Origin: Rhodanobacter lindaniclasticus
GTDB taxonomy: Bacteria > Pseudomonadota > Gammaproteobacteria > Xanthomonadales > Rhodanobacteraceae
Reading direction: 5' to 3'
Length of the DNA: 64,000 nt
Assembly (NCBI RefSeq): GCF_004799035.1
Contig: NZ_MWIO01000013.1
Span: 124,001-188,000, forward strand
The translations under genes were made by a program, and so were the position numbers. This document shows, piece after piece, positions 17,786-25,896 of this stretch. Positions within the stretch are counted from its first letter, which is position 1. Each line of letters opens with the position of its first letter. The notes beneath the pieces are model-generated. The model saw only the letters and a list, made by a program, of their open reading frames with translations. It was not told the origin of the DNA and made no database searches.

Positions 17786-18643
17786 ATGAACGACGACCCT
17801 GGCAGTACCAGCGGCCCGGCCCACCGTACCTGGTGGGATCGACTGGGCCACCTGTTTTCCGGCGAGCCGCGCAACCGCAACGAGTTGCTTGAGGAGTTGC
17901 GCGCCGCGCAGAGCAACGGCCTGCTTTCCGTCGATACCCTCACCATGGTCGAGGGGGCGATCAAGGTCACCGAGCTGGACGTCGACGACGTCATGGTGCC
18001 GCGCGCACAGATCGTGATGCTCGCGGCGGACTCCACCCTGTCCGACCTGCTGGCCACCGTGGTCGAATCCGGCCACTCGCGCTTTCCGGTGCACGGCGAG
18101 GACAAGGACGAGATCCTCGGCATCCTGCTGGCCAAGGACCTGCTCAAGTTCTTCGGTGCCACCGAACACTTCGACATCCGCTCGATCCTGCGCCCGGCCG
18201 TGCTGATTCCCGAGTCGATGAAGCTCAACGTGTTGCTCGAGGAGTTCCGCCTCAGCCGCAACCACATGGCGCTGGTGGTCAACGAATACGGCGGCGTCGC
18301 CGGCCTGGTGACCATCGAGGACGTGCTGGAGGAAATCGTCGGCGAAATCGACGACGAGCACGACGACGAGGAAGAGCCCGAGCTGATGCACGAACAGCCC
18401 GGGGGCGACTGGCTGGTAAGCGCGCTGACCCCGATCGAGGATTTCAACGAGCAGACCGGCGCCGGCTTCCCCGACGAGGAGTACGACACCGTCGGCGGCA
18501 TGGTCACCGCCGAGTTCGGCCACCTGCCCGAGGTCGGCGAAGAAGTCGCGATGGGCGACTACCTGTTCCACGTCACCGCGGCGGACGACCGTCGTGTGCA
18601 GCAGTTCCGCGTGGTCAGGCAACCCGGCCTGATGACTTCCTGA
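17786..18643 (+). CDS. corC: CorC/HlyC-type transporter-associated CBS protein (YbeX)
   Basis: A 285-residue cytoplasmic protein. The ATG at 17786 has AAAGAG just upstream; an in-frame GTG lies one codon earlier. Two CBS motifs occupy about residues 65-190 (MVPRAQIVMLAADSTLSDLL, GHSRFPV, ALVVNEYGGVAGLVTIEDVLEEIVGEI). An acidic linker and a CorC_HlyC domain follow. It is linked to magnesium/cobalt efflux and, as YbeX, to ribosome maturation. The conserved cluster is phoH-ybeY-corC-lnt; here the next gene is a DUF4105 protein rather than lnt. Confidence 0.94.
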   Translation: MNDDPGSTSGPAHRTWWDRLGHLFSGEPRNRNELLEELRAAQSNGLLSVDTLTMVEGAIKVTELDVDDVMVPRAQIVMLAADSTLSDLLATVVESGHSRFPVHGEDKDEILGILLAKDLLKFFGATEHFDIRSILRPAVLIPESMKLNVLLEEFRLSRNHMALVVNEYGGVAGLVTIEDVLEEIVGEIDDEHDDEEEPELMHEQPGGDWLVSALTPIEDFNEQTGAGFPDEEYDTVGGMVTAEFGHLPEVGEEVAMGDYLFHVTAADDRRVQQFRVVRQPGLMTS

Positions 18644-18651
18644 CCCTGCAC

Positions 18652-19860
18652 ATGGATTTGCTCCGTCGCGTGACCTTGCTGCTTGCCCTGCTCGTGCTCG
18701 CCGCGCTGGCGCCGGCACGCGCCGGCATCGCCGAGGCGCCTGGCGCCGATCTCGAAGTGTCGCTGGTGACCTACGGGCCGGGCGACATCTACTGGGAGCG
18801 CTTCGGCCACGATGCCATCGAGGTGCGCGACCGCGTCTCGGGCGAGTCGGTCAATTTCAACTACGGCGTGTTCGACTTCGAGGAGAAGAACTTCCTCCTC
18901 AACTTCGCCCGCGGCCGCATGCATTACATGATGGACGCCGAAGCCAGCGGGCCGGAGGAGGCCTACTACACCGAAGTCGGCCGTTCGGTGACGCGCCAGC
19001 GGCTGGCGCTGGACGCCGACCAGGCTGCCCACCTGCGCGACGACCTGCTGTGGAACCTGCGCCCGCAGAACGCCGTCTACGACTACGACTACTACGCCGA
19101 CAACTGCACCACCCGCGTGCGCGACGCCTTCGATCGCGCACTCGACGGCGCCGTGAAGAACCATCTGCGGGCACATGCGGGCGAATTCACCTATCGCCAG
19201 CAGACGGTGCGGCTGATGAGCGCGCAGCCCTGGCTGATGCTGATGCTGGACCTGGGCCTGGGCCCCTACGCCGACCAGCCGTTGACGGCGTGGCAGGAGA
19301 GTTTCCTGCCTGCCGTGCTGCAGACGCAGTTGCGCCAGGTGCGGATCACCGGGCCGGACGGCGGCAGTCGGCCGCTGGTGCAGGACGAACGCGTGGTGTC
19401 GCCCAACCGCCTGGTGCCGCCGCCGACCTCGCCACCCGACCTGCGCGGGCCACTGGGCGCGGCGGGCCTGCTGCTGGCGGCGCTGCTGCTGGCCGCACGC
19501 CTGTGGTGGCCACTTGGCTACTCCCTGCTCGGCACCCTGTTCCTGCTGCTGGCCGGCCTGGTCGGCGTGGTGTTGCTGGGTCTGTGGACGCTGACCACCC
19601 ATCACTCGGCCTGGGCCAACGCCAACCTGCTGCTGTTCAATCCGCTGGCGTGGTTGCTGCTGCCCACGCAGTGGCGCGCGCGTCGCGGTTTCGCTGCGTC
19701 ACGCTTCATCGACGGCCTGATCATGCTGCAGTTGCTGGCCCTGCTCGCAGCACTCGCGCTGCACCTGCTGCCCGGCACGGTGCAGCAGAACCAGCCGTGG
19801 CTGCTGTTTGCCCTGCCGTGCTGGCTGGCGCTGGCCTGGGGCCTGCGGCGCAACCGCTGA
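18652..19860 (+). CDS. DUF4105 (Lnb_N-like) periplasmic/membrane protein
   Basis: A 402-residue protein. A signal peptide (residues 1-24) precedes a periplasmic DUF4105 domain carrying FGHDAIEV (His53) and YADNCTTRVRD (Cys152), the conserved His and Cys of this papain-like family. The C-terminal third (about 265-400) has four to five hydrophobic helices. I recall that a Bacteroides member (Lnb) was reported as a lipoprotein N-acyltransferase. Here the gene starts 8 bp after corC, where lnt sits in many proteobacteria. That makes lipoprotein N-acylation a plausible but unproven role; a peptidase-like activity is the alternative. The fold assignment is strong, the function inferred. Confidence 0.88.
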   Translation: MDLLRRVTLLLALLVLAALAPARAGIAEAPGADLEVSLVTYGPGDIYWERFGHDAIEVRDRVSGESVNFNYGVFDFEEKNFLLNFARGRMHYMMDAEASGPEEAYYTEVGRSVTRQRLALDADQAAHLRDDLLWNLRPQNAVYDYDYYADNCTTRVRDAFDRALDGAVKNHLRAHAGEFTYRQQTVRLMSAQPWLMLMLDLGLGPYADQPLTAWQESFLPAVLQTQLRQVRITGPDGGSRPLVQDERVVSPNRLVPPPTSPPDLRGPLGAAGLLLAALLLAARLWWPLGYSLLGTLFLLLAGLVGVVLLGLWTLTTHHSAWANANLLLFNPLAWLLLPTQWRARRGFAASRFIDGLIMLQLLALLAALALHLLPGTVQQNQPWLLFALPCWLALAWGLRRNR

Positions 19861-19910
19861 TTCCCTCGCACTCGCGTTGCCCCGCCACGGCGGGCACGGC
19901 ATCATGGGGC

Positions 19911-20930
19911 ATGACCCCGACCTCGCCATCGCCTGCTGCACTCGTGCCCGTTACCGAGCCGATGGTGGTCAACTGCATCGCCTACCATCGCGACGGCACG
20001 CGCCTCGGCGAAATCGGCCTGGATGCCATCAGCGACGTGCTGGCGGTGCCGGACACCTTCGTCTGGGTCGGCCTGCACGAACCGGACGAACCGTTGCTGG
20101 AAAAGCTGCAGGAAGAGTTCTGCCTGCACGACCTGGCCATCGAGGACGCGCATACCGCGCACCAGCGCACCAAGATCGAAACCTACGGCGACTCGCTGTT
20201 CCTGGTGGTGCAGACCGCACAGCTGATCGAGGCCGAGCTGCAGTTCGGCGAGACCCAGATCTTCCTCGGCGAGCGCTACCTGGTCACCGTGCGCCATGGC
20301 GCCTCGCTCTCGTACGCGCCGGCGCGACGCGCCTGCGAGAACGTGCCGGAGCTGCTCGCCAACGGACCCAGTTACGGCCTCTACGGCGTGCTCGACCTGA
20401 TCGTCGACAACCTGCTGCCGATCGTGCGCGACTTCCGCGAAGAGCTGGGCCTGCTCGAACAGGACATCTTTGCGGAGACCTTCAAGCGCAGCACGGTGCA
20501 CCGGCTCTACGACATGCAGCGCGACCTGATGACGCTGCGCCTGGCCGTGGCGCCACTGCAGGACATCACCAGCCAGCTGGTGCGCCTGCACCAGGGCCTG
20601 ATCCCCGACGAACTGCGGCCCTACTTCCGCGACGTCTACGACCACGTGTTCCGCGTCAACGAGTCGATCAGCGCGATGCGCGAGATGCTCACCGCCGCGA
20701 TCAACGTCAACCTCTCGCTGGTCACCTTCGGCCAGAACGAGGTGATGAAGAAGCTCGCCGGCTGGGCCGCCATGCTGGCGGCACCGACCCTGCTGACCAG
20801 CTGGTACGGCATGAATTTCCAGCACATGCCCGAGCTCGGCCAGCCGTGGGCCTATCCGGCGATCATCGTGGTGATGGCCGGCGTGGTGGGCGGCATCTAC
20901 GCCGCACTCAAGCACAACAAGTGGCTGTGA
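19911..20930 (+). CDS. corA: CorA-family magnesium/cobalt transporter
   Basis: A 339-residue CorA-type channel. A long acidic and helical cytoplasmic funnel fills the N-terminal 275 residues. Two C-terminal membrane helices carry the signature YGMN at 299-302, followed by FQHMPELGQPW, and the chain ends in a basic tail (KHNKWL). Members conduct Mg2+, Co2+ or Zn2+. The ATG at 19911 is preceded by GGGG; an in-frame ATG at 19962 (MVVNCIAYH) would lose a poorly conserved leader. It lies 50 bp downstream of the DUF4105 gene. Confidence 0.95.
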   Translation: MTPTSPSPAALVPVTEPMVVNCIAYHRDGTRLGEIGLDAISDVLAVPDTFVWVGLHEPDEPLLEKLQEEFCLHDLAIEDAHTAHQRTKIETYGDSLFLVVQTAQLIEAELQFGETQIFLGERYLVTVRHGASLSYAPARRACENVPELLANGPSYGLYGVLDLIVDNLLPIVRDFREELGLLEQDIFAETFKRSTVHRLYDMQRDLMTLRLAVAPLQDITSQLVRLHQGLIPDELRPYFRDVYDHVFRVNESISAMREMLTAAINVNLSLVTFGQNEVMKKLAGWAAMLAAPTLLTSWYGMNFQHMPELGQPWAYPAIIVVMAGVVGGIYAALKHNKWL

Positions 20931-21041
20931 CGGCCCGGCCAGCCTCGCTGGCTGCCTGAAACGAAACCCCGCATGCGCCGCGCCCGACGCCGCCCTTCCG
21001 TGCGTGTCCGGCTCGCCGGCGGGCGACCAGGCCGCGAGCCC

Positions 21042-21068
21042 TAAAGATTTCGTCCGATCGGCCGAACA
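21042..21068 (+). promoter_or_regulatory. Sigma-28 (FliA)-like promoter of the small secreted protein
   Basis: TAAAGATT (21042-21049), 11 bp, then GCCGAACA (21061-21068). The FliA consensus is TAAAGTTT-N11-GCCGATAA, so the match is 7/8 and 6/8 with exact spacing. It lies 40 bp upstream of the ATG at 21109, a normal leader length. Confidence 0.6.
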
Positions 21069-21108
21069 ATGGGTACCCACCTCTCAATCCCAGGGGATGC
21101 ATCGACCC

Positions 21109-21468
21109 ATGAAAACTCTGCTCATGACCACCGCACTGCTGCTGGCCCCCATGGCCGTGCACGCCGAATGCTCGATCAAGGACTTCGCGATCACCGAGTT
21201 CACCCCGTCGGCCGCCAGCGGGCTGTCCGGCAAGCTGAGCCTGCGCGGCCAGCTGATGAACAGCTGCACTACTCCTTCGGCGGCACAGATCCGCATCGAG
21301 CTCAAGGATGACGCGGGCAACGTCCTGCAGTCGAAGCAGGCCTGGCCGGCTGGCACCTCCAACATCACCCCCGGCCAGTCGGTGTCGTTCGACCTGGGCC
21401 GCCTGTTCCACTACCAGCGCAACATCTCCAGCTTCACCGCCAGCGTGGTGAAGGTTCGTTCCTGGTAA
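21109..21468 (+). CDS. Small secreted protein with FxLYD-like fold, FliA-linked
   Basis: A 119-residue protein with a clear signal peptide (MKTLLMTTALLLAPMAVHA) and two cysteines (Cys21 and Cys53) that could form a disulfide. The mature part looks like a beta-sandwich of the FxLYD type: LSLRGQLMNSC, IELKDDAGNVLQ, then ITPGQSVSFDL. I do not recognise a characterised family. It is preceded by a sigma-28-like promoter and followed by a good terminator, so it is probably a monocistronic late flagellar/chemotaxis gene. An ATG at 21097 is an alternative start. The neighbouring STAS/chemotaxis genes face it from the other strand. Confidence 0.8.
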   Translation: MKTLLMTTALLLAPMAVHAECSIKDFAITEFTPSAASGLSGKLSLRGQLMNSCTTPSAAQIRIELKDDAGNVLQSKQAWPAGTSNITPGQSVSFDLGRLFHYQRNISSFTASVVKVRSW

Positions 21469-21490
21469 GTCGGTCGGCTCCATCAAAAGC

Positions 21491-21515
21491 AAAAGGCTCC
21501 GCGAGGAGCCTTTTT
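21491..21515. terminator. Rho-independent terminator, bidirectional
   Basis: AAAAGGCTCC, loop GCGA, GGAGCCTTTT followed by further T. A 10-bp stem with A-run and T-run flanks lets it work in both directions. It lies 22 bp after the stop of the small secreted protein and downstream of the convergent STAS gene. Confidence 0.9.
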
Positions 21516-21553
21516 ACTGGGTGGCAAACGTGTTTGGCATAACCCGACAGAAC

Positions 21554-21633
21554 TGCAGGAGCCCGCTCGCGGGCGATGCTTTTTCGAATCCTGAATCCCG
21601 GCAAAAGCATCGCCCGCGAGCGGGCTCCTGCAA
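21554..21633. repeat. REP-like long palindrome, family B (GCAGGAGCCCGC type)
   Basis: An 80-bp inverted repeat. The left arm starts TGCAGGAGCCCGCTCGCGGG and continues CGATGCTTTT; the right arm is its reverse complement. The loop contains a GAATCCTGAATCCCG variant of the GGGAATCGGGAATCG repeat. The same design occurs at 34517-34600, with single copies at 47675-47700 and 48556-48582. Confidence 0.75.
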
Positions 21634-21676
21634 AAAAAGGAATGCCGTTGGCCCGCCCCGACAACCAGGGTGCTCC

Positions 21677-21976
21677 TCAATGCAGCACGAACAGCTTGTC
21701 GAAACCGGCCACGCGCAAGGTGCCGCGCAGCTCGCTGTTGGCGTTGACGATGCGGATGTCGGCGTGGTCGGCGCCGGCGTGTTCACGCAGCAGCAGCAGC
21801 ATGCCCAGCGCGGAGCTGTCCATGCGGGTGACCTCGGCCAGGTCGATCAGGTAGCTGCGGGCCACGCGGCCGGCACCGAGGCAGGCGTCGTGGAATTCGC
21901 GGTGGATGCTGAAATCGAATCGCTCGCCCAGTTGCAGGCTGAGGCAATCGCTTTCGGCGTCGTGGTGAACAATCAT
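21677..21976 (-). CDS. STAS-domain protein with conserved phospho-Ser motif
   Basis: A 99-residue single-domain STAS protein resembling anti-sigma-factor antagonists. The ATG at 21976 has GAGGA 6 bp upstream; the open frame also has a TTG two codons earlier. The motif MDSSALGMLLLL carries Ser54/Ser55 at the usual phosphorylated position. The start lies 9 bp after the MCP-like stop, so it is the last gene of chemosensory set 1. No partner anti-sigma kinase or SpoIIE-type phosphatase is in the window. It may act with the cognate STAS protein at 32578. Confidence 0.88.
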   Translation of the reverse strand: MIVHHDAESDCLSLQLGERFDFSIHREFHDACLGAGRVARSYLIDLAEVTRMDSSALGMLLLLREHAGADHADIRIVNANSELRGTLRVAGFDKLFVLH

Positions 21977-21985
21977 GGCCAATCC

Positions 21986-23164
21986 TCAGAAGAGTTCGAT
22001 TTCGCCGGCGTCCATGCTGCTCTGCAGGGCCGGGCCGCGGGAGCGCAGGCGCGCCTTCTCGCGTTGCACTGCGAGGCGTGAACGCACGCGCCGCGCGCGC
22101 TCGTCCAGCGCTTCGGCGTCCATCGACGCGCAAGCCAGCTCCTCGATGTCGCGGGTGCATTCGGCGGTGATCTCCTGCAGTTCCACCAGTCGCGCGCGGG
22201 TCTGCGTGATCAGCTGGCTCAGGATGTCCTCGAACTGCAGCGAGCGGATCGTGGTGGAGACGTCGCTGCCCAGGCCGCGGTTGATCTCCACCACCTGGTC
22301 GGCCACCGCGCTGGTGCGCGCGTCGCTCTCGGTGACGTGGGCCATCATCGCGTCGATGCCGCCCTTGGCCGACAGCGCCACGTTGAGATCCTGCGAGGCC
22401 ATCGTGCCGACCAGGCCGCGCAGTTGCTCCATCGCGGCACGGGCGCGTTCGACGTGGCTGCCGATCTGCTCGTTGAACTGGTTGGAGTTGCTGGCCAGGT
22501 TGCGGATCTCGCCCGCCACCACGGCGAAGCCGCGGCCGGATTCGCCGGCGCGTGCCGCCTCGATGGCGGCGTTGAGTGCCAGCAGGTTGGTTTCCTCGGC
22601 GATCGTGTTGACATTCTTCAGCAGGCCGAACACCGCGTCCATTTCCTTGGCCATGCCGTCGATGCGGTAGACGATGCGCAGGCTCTCGCGCGACATCTGC
22701 ACGATCATGCCGACGAAGTGCTCCAGCAGGTCGCCGGTGCGGGTGGCGAAATCCTGGATCGACACGCCGCTGCCCTGCACCTCGATGATCTGCTTGAGCA
22801 GCGATTGCTGCAGCGCGGTCTTGTTGGACAGGCCGTCGAAACCGCCGCCGAGCTCGGAGACGGCATCGCGCAGCAGGCCCAGGCCCTGGTGCAGTTCGCG
22901 GCTGGCATGGCCGAGTTCGTCGACCAGCGCGCCGCGCACGTCTTCCAGTGCTTCGCGCACCGGCCCGGCGTGGGCGCCCGGCGCCGGTTCGGCGACGGGC
23001 GTGGCACGGTGGCGCGTCTCCACGATCCACACCACGGTCAGCAGCACCACCAGCAGCGGTGCCAGCCAGGCCGGGTGCCACAGCAGCGACAGCAGCAGCG
23101 CCAGCGCGCTGGCGGCGACGCCGGCGACGGGGCGGGCTGCAAGACCGGAGAGTGAGAAAGTCAT
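21986..23164 (-). CDS. MCP-like signalling protein without sensor or HAMP, with a CheZ-like motif
   Basis: A 392-residue protein. Two closely spaced hydrophobic segments (about residues 12-29 and 32-48) are followed directly by a cytoplasmic MCP-type helical hairpin; its tip is [20 protein letters not shown] (from Glu191). No periplasmic domain or HAMP is evident. After the hairpin comes [11 protein letters not shown] (309-319), resembling the CheZ active-site segment FxDLxxQxI, with Asp313 and Gln317 at the catalytic spacing. The C-terminus ends GEIELF, nearly the same as the end of CheD in this cluster (GEVELF). It lies between cheB and a STAS gene. Whether it is a receptor, scaffold or phosphatase is open. 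Confidence 0.85.
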   Translation of the reverse strand: MTFSLSGLAARPVAGVAASALALLLSLLWHPAWLAPLLVVLLTVVWIVETRHRATPVAEPAPGAHAGPVREALEDVRGALVDELGHASRELHQGLGLLRDAVSELGGGFDGLSNKTALQQSLLKQIIEVQGSGVSIQDFATRTGDLLEHFVGMIVQMSRESLRIVYRIDGMAKEMDAVFGLLKNVNTIAEETNLLALNAAIEAARAGESGRGFAVVAGEIRNLASNSNQFNEQIGSHVERARAAMEQLRGLVGTMASQDLNVALSAKGGIDAMMAHVTESDARTSAVADQVVEINRGLGSDVSTTIRSLQFEDILSQLITQTRARLVELQEITAECTRDIEELACASMDAEALDERARRVRSRLAVQREKARLRSRGPALQSSMDAGEIELF

Positions 23165-23178
23165 GATCGGATTCCTGA

Positions 23179-24270
23179 TCAGGCGCGCAACGCGCCGGCG
23201 AGAGGTTGGCGCGCCAGCGCCAGCAGGCGCGGTGCGATGTGATCCAGCGGCAGCATTTCGCCGGCGGCGCCGAGTTTCCACGCGGCACCAGGCATGCCCC
23301 ACACGACCGAGCTGTTCTCGTCCTGCACCAGCGTGGCTGCGCCGGTCTGGCGCAGCTCGAGCAGGCCGCGGGCGCCGTCGTCGCCCATGCCGGTCAGCAG
23401 CGCGGCGATGGTGGCCGCGCCGGCGCTGGCGGCCAGCGAGCGGAACAGCACGTCGACGCTGGGTTTGTGCCGGTTCACCGGCGGGCCGTCGTGCAGGCGG
23501 CAGACGTACTTCGCGCCGTCCCACATCGCCAGCAGGTGGTGGCTGCCGGGGGCGACGTAGGCATGGCCGGACTGGATCGGCTGACCATCCTGCGCCTCGC
23601 ACACGCGCATCGCCGAACAGCGGTCCATGCGCGCGGCGAACGGGCCGCTGAACGCGGCCGGGATGTGCTGGGTGACCAGGATCGGCGGCGCATCCGGCGG
23701 CATCGCCTCCAGCACCACGCGCACCGCCTCGGTGCCGCCGGTGGAGGCGCCGATGGCGATGATCGGACTGCCGCCGCGGCTGCCGGCGGTCTGTGCCCGC
23801 GGCAGCACGGCGTCGGCAGACAGGCGCGGCGCCACGTCCAGCTTGCGCACCGTGGTCCGCGCGCGCGGGCGGGTGCGCGCGGCGAGCTTCACCTTGTCGC
23901 AGATCTCCTGCGCGCATTCGCCGAAGCGGCTGGCCAGGTCGTGGTCGGGCTTGGCGAAGAAATCCACCGCGCCCATTTCCAGCGCACGCAGGGTGACGTC
24001 AGCGCCTTCCACGGTCAGCGAGGACACCATCACCACCGGCATCGGCCGCAGCCGCATCAGGTTTTCCAGGAAGGTGATGCCGTCCATGCGCGGCATCTCC
24101 ACATCCAGGGTCAGCACGTCGGGGTTGAGCTGCTTGATCTTCTCGCGGGCAATCAGCGGATCGGCGGCGGTGCCGACCACCTCGATCTCCGGATCGCAGG
24201 CAAGCATCGTCGACATCAGCTTGCGCACCAATGCGGAATCGTCGATCACCAGAACGCGCACCCTTGTCAT
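23179..24270 (-). CDS. cheB: Chemotaxis response regulator protein-glutamate methylesterase
   Basis: A 363-residue CheB. The receiver domain carries phospho-acceptor Asp56 ([12 protein letters not shown]) and the switch residues VSS and KPD. The C-terminal esterase has the Ser-His-Asp triad in GASTGGT, TQHIP and GMGDDGARG. It demethylates and deamidates receptors to reset adaptation. It sits 14 bp upstream of the MCP-like gene and 101 bp downstream of cheD. The flagellar set (cheY-cheZ-cheA) lacks its own cheB, so this copy may serve both. Confidence 0.97.
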   Translation of the reverse strand: MTRVRVLVIDDSALVRKLMSTMLACDPEIEVVGTAADPLIAREKIKQLNPDVLTLDVEMPRMDGITFLENLMRLRPMPVVMVSSLTVEGADVTLRALEMGAVDFFAKPDHDLASRFGECAQEICDKVKLAARTRPRARTTVRKLDVAPRLSADAVLPRAQTAGSRGGSPIIAIGASTGGTEAVRVVLEAMPPDAPPILVTQHIPAAFSGPFAARMDRCSAMRVCEAQDGQPIQSGHAYVAPGSHHLLAMWDGAKYVCRLHDGPPVNRHKPSVDVLFRSLAASAGAATIAALLTGMGDDGARGLLELRQTGAATLVQDENSSVVWGMPGAAWKLGAAGEMLPLDHIAPRLLALARQPLAGALRA

Positions 24271-24371
24271 TGCCTGCTTCTCTGCCTTGTCTTGTCAGGA
24301 ATGGGCGGTGCCGGGCGAGTCGCGCGCGGGGTACGAACGGTGCGGTCACCTCTCGTCCCTCGCCGCCGCCA

Positions 24372-25022
24372 CTAGAACAGCTCCACCTCACCCTTTATCG
24401 GATCATTTGCCAAACGCTTGAGGTAACCGCTCTCACCGGCCACCAGCGCCACGTCGTCGCTGCGCCGGAGCAGGCGCACGCGGGCGCGCCCGCTGTTCGG
24501 GAAGAACTGCACCTGGCGCGGAAACACGTCGCCGAGGTCCGACGCCACCAGCTCCAGGTTCTCCGCCGCGATGTAGCGACGCACGAAGTCGATGTTGCGC
24601 TGGCCCACGTCGCTCATGCGCGCCAGCACGCGACCGCCGCCGAATACCTTCACGCGCAGGTCGGCGCGCTGGCCGCCGGCTTTCAGGATCGCGTTGATCA
24701 GCTGCTCCATGGCATCGCTGCCGTAGCGCGCCGCGCGGCCCACGGTGGAGGACCAGCTGTCGCGCTCGCCGACCGGTTCGGGCAGCATGAAATGGTTCAT
24801 GCCGCCGATGCCGCGGCGCACGTCGTGGATGCAGGCGGAGACGCACGAGCCCAGCACCGTGCTGAGCATTTCTTCCTCGCCGCTGACGTAGAACTCGCCG
24901 GGCAGCACCTTGACCGTCATGCAACCCTGCGCCGGGTCCCAGAACCGGCGCAGGTGCTCGAAGCCCGGCGGCGCCGCGGAAAGTGCCGGAGCCTTGCGTC
25001 GATCGGCCAGCTGCACGTCCAT
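24372..25022 (-). CDS. cheD: Chemoreceptor glutamine deamidase CheD
   Basis: A 216-residue CheD with catalytic Cys60 (LGSCVSACIHD) and His77 (GGMNHFMLP), followed by KVFGGGRVL and the NIDFVRRYI segment. It converts specific receptor glutamines to glutamates. The ATG at 25022 shares a base with the cheR stop (TGATG); the open frame upstream overlaps cheR and is not CheD. The C-terminus extends beyond the core as LANDPIKGEVELF; its last six residues nearly match those of the MCP-like protein. Co-transcribed with cheR. Confidence 0.95.
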   Translation of the reverse strand: MDVQLADRRKAPALSAAPPGFEHLRRFWDPAQGCMTVKVLPGEFYVSGEEEMLSTVLGSCVSACIHDVRRGIGGMNHFMLPEPVGERDSWSSTVGRAARYGSDAMEQLINAILKAGGQRADLRVKVFGGGRVLARMSDVGQRNIDFVRRYIAAENLELVASDLGDVFPRQVQFFPNSGRARVRLLRRSDDVALVAGESGYLKRLANDPIKGEVELF

Positions 25023-25894
25023 CAACCGCGTTTCCGGTAGACCGTGCGGCCGATCAGTTCGAAATCCTCGCTGATGCCGTGCAGCGATTCGCTGTGGCCA
25101 AGGAACAGGTAGCCGCCGGCCGGCAACAGTTCCGCGTAGCGACGGAACAGGCGCTGCTTGGTCGGCTGGTCGAAATAGATCACCACGTTGCGGCAGAAGA
25201 TCGCGTCGAACGGGCCTTTCATCGGCCATTCGTGCAACAGGTTCAGCGGCTGGATGGTGACCAGCTCGCGCAGCTTCGGATGCACGCTGGCCAGGCCTTC
25301 GTACTCGCCCGAGCCGCGCAGCATCCAGCGGCGGCGATGGGCATCGCTGATGCCGCCGAGGCGGTCCAGCGGATAGACGCCGCGGCGCGCGGTTTCCAGC
25401 GCCTGCGGCGACAGGTCGGTGGCAAGGATCTTCGCGTCCACGCCATTGGCACCGTGCTCCTCGATCGCCTCGGCCAGCACCATCGCCAGCGCGTAGGGTT
25501 CCTCGCCGGTGGAGCAGCCGGCCGACCAGATGCGCAGGCGCTCGCCGTTGCGACGCTTGTCTTCCAGCCAGCGCGGCAGCAGCTCGGCGACCAGCAGGTC
25601 GTAGTGGTGCACCTCGCGAAAGAACGAGGTCACATTGGTGCTGATGACGCTGGCCAGTTCGCCCAGCTCACTCTGCGGGTCGCGCTGCAGCAGCTCGCAA
25701 TAGCTGCTGAACTGCTGCAGGCCCAGCGCGCGCAGGCGGCGGAACAACCGTCCCTGCACCAGCTGGCGCTTGTGCTCGCCCAGCGAGATGCCGCAGTGGG
25801 TGTAGACGAACTTGCGCAGGAACTCGAACTCGCTGTCGCCTAGGCGCGGACCGCCGGCGACCTCGACGACGGGCATGTCGACCGTCGCGTTCAT
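25022..25894 (-). CDS. cheR: Chemotaxis protein methyltransferase CheR
   Basis: A 290-residue methyltransferase that methylates receptor glutamates using S-adenosylmethionine. An N-terminal helical domain (about residues 15-95, with VISTNVTSFFRE at the end) precedes the SAM-binding WSAGCSTGEEPYALAM and the IFCRNVVIYF segment. The ATG at 25894 follows the mcp stop by 2 bp and has AGGAG 9 bp upstream, so it is preferred over a codon 18 bp earlier. Both full receptors nearby end in a WxxF tail of the kind that tethers CheR. Confidence 0.96.
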   Translation of the reverse strand: MNATVDMPVVEVAGGPRLGDSEFEFLRKFVYTHCGISLGEHKRQLVQGRLFRRLRALGLQQFSSYCELLQRDPQSELGELASVISTNVTSFFREVHHYDLLVAELLPRWLEDKRRNGERLRIWSAGCSTGEEPYALAMVLAEAIEEHGANGVDAKILATDLSPQALETARRGVYPLDRLGGISDAHRRRWMLRGSGEYEGLASVHPKLRELVTIQPLNLLHEWPMKGPFDAIFCRNVVIYFDQPTKQRLFRRYAELLPAGGYLFLGHSESLHGISEDFELIGRTVYRKRG

Positions 25895-25896
25895 GT

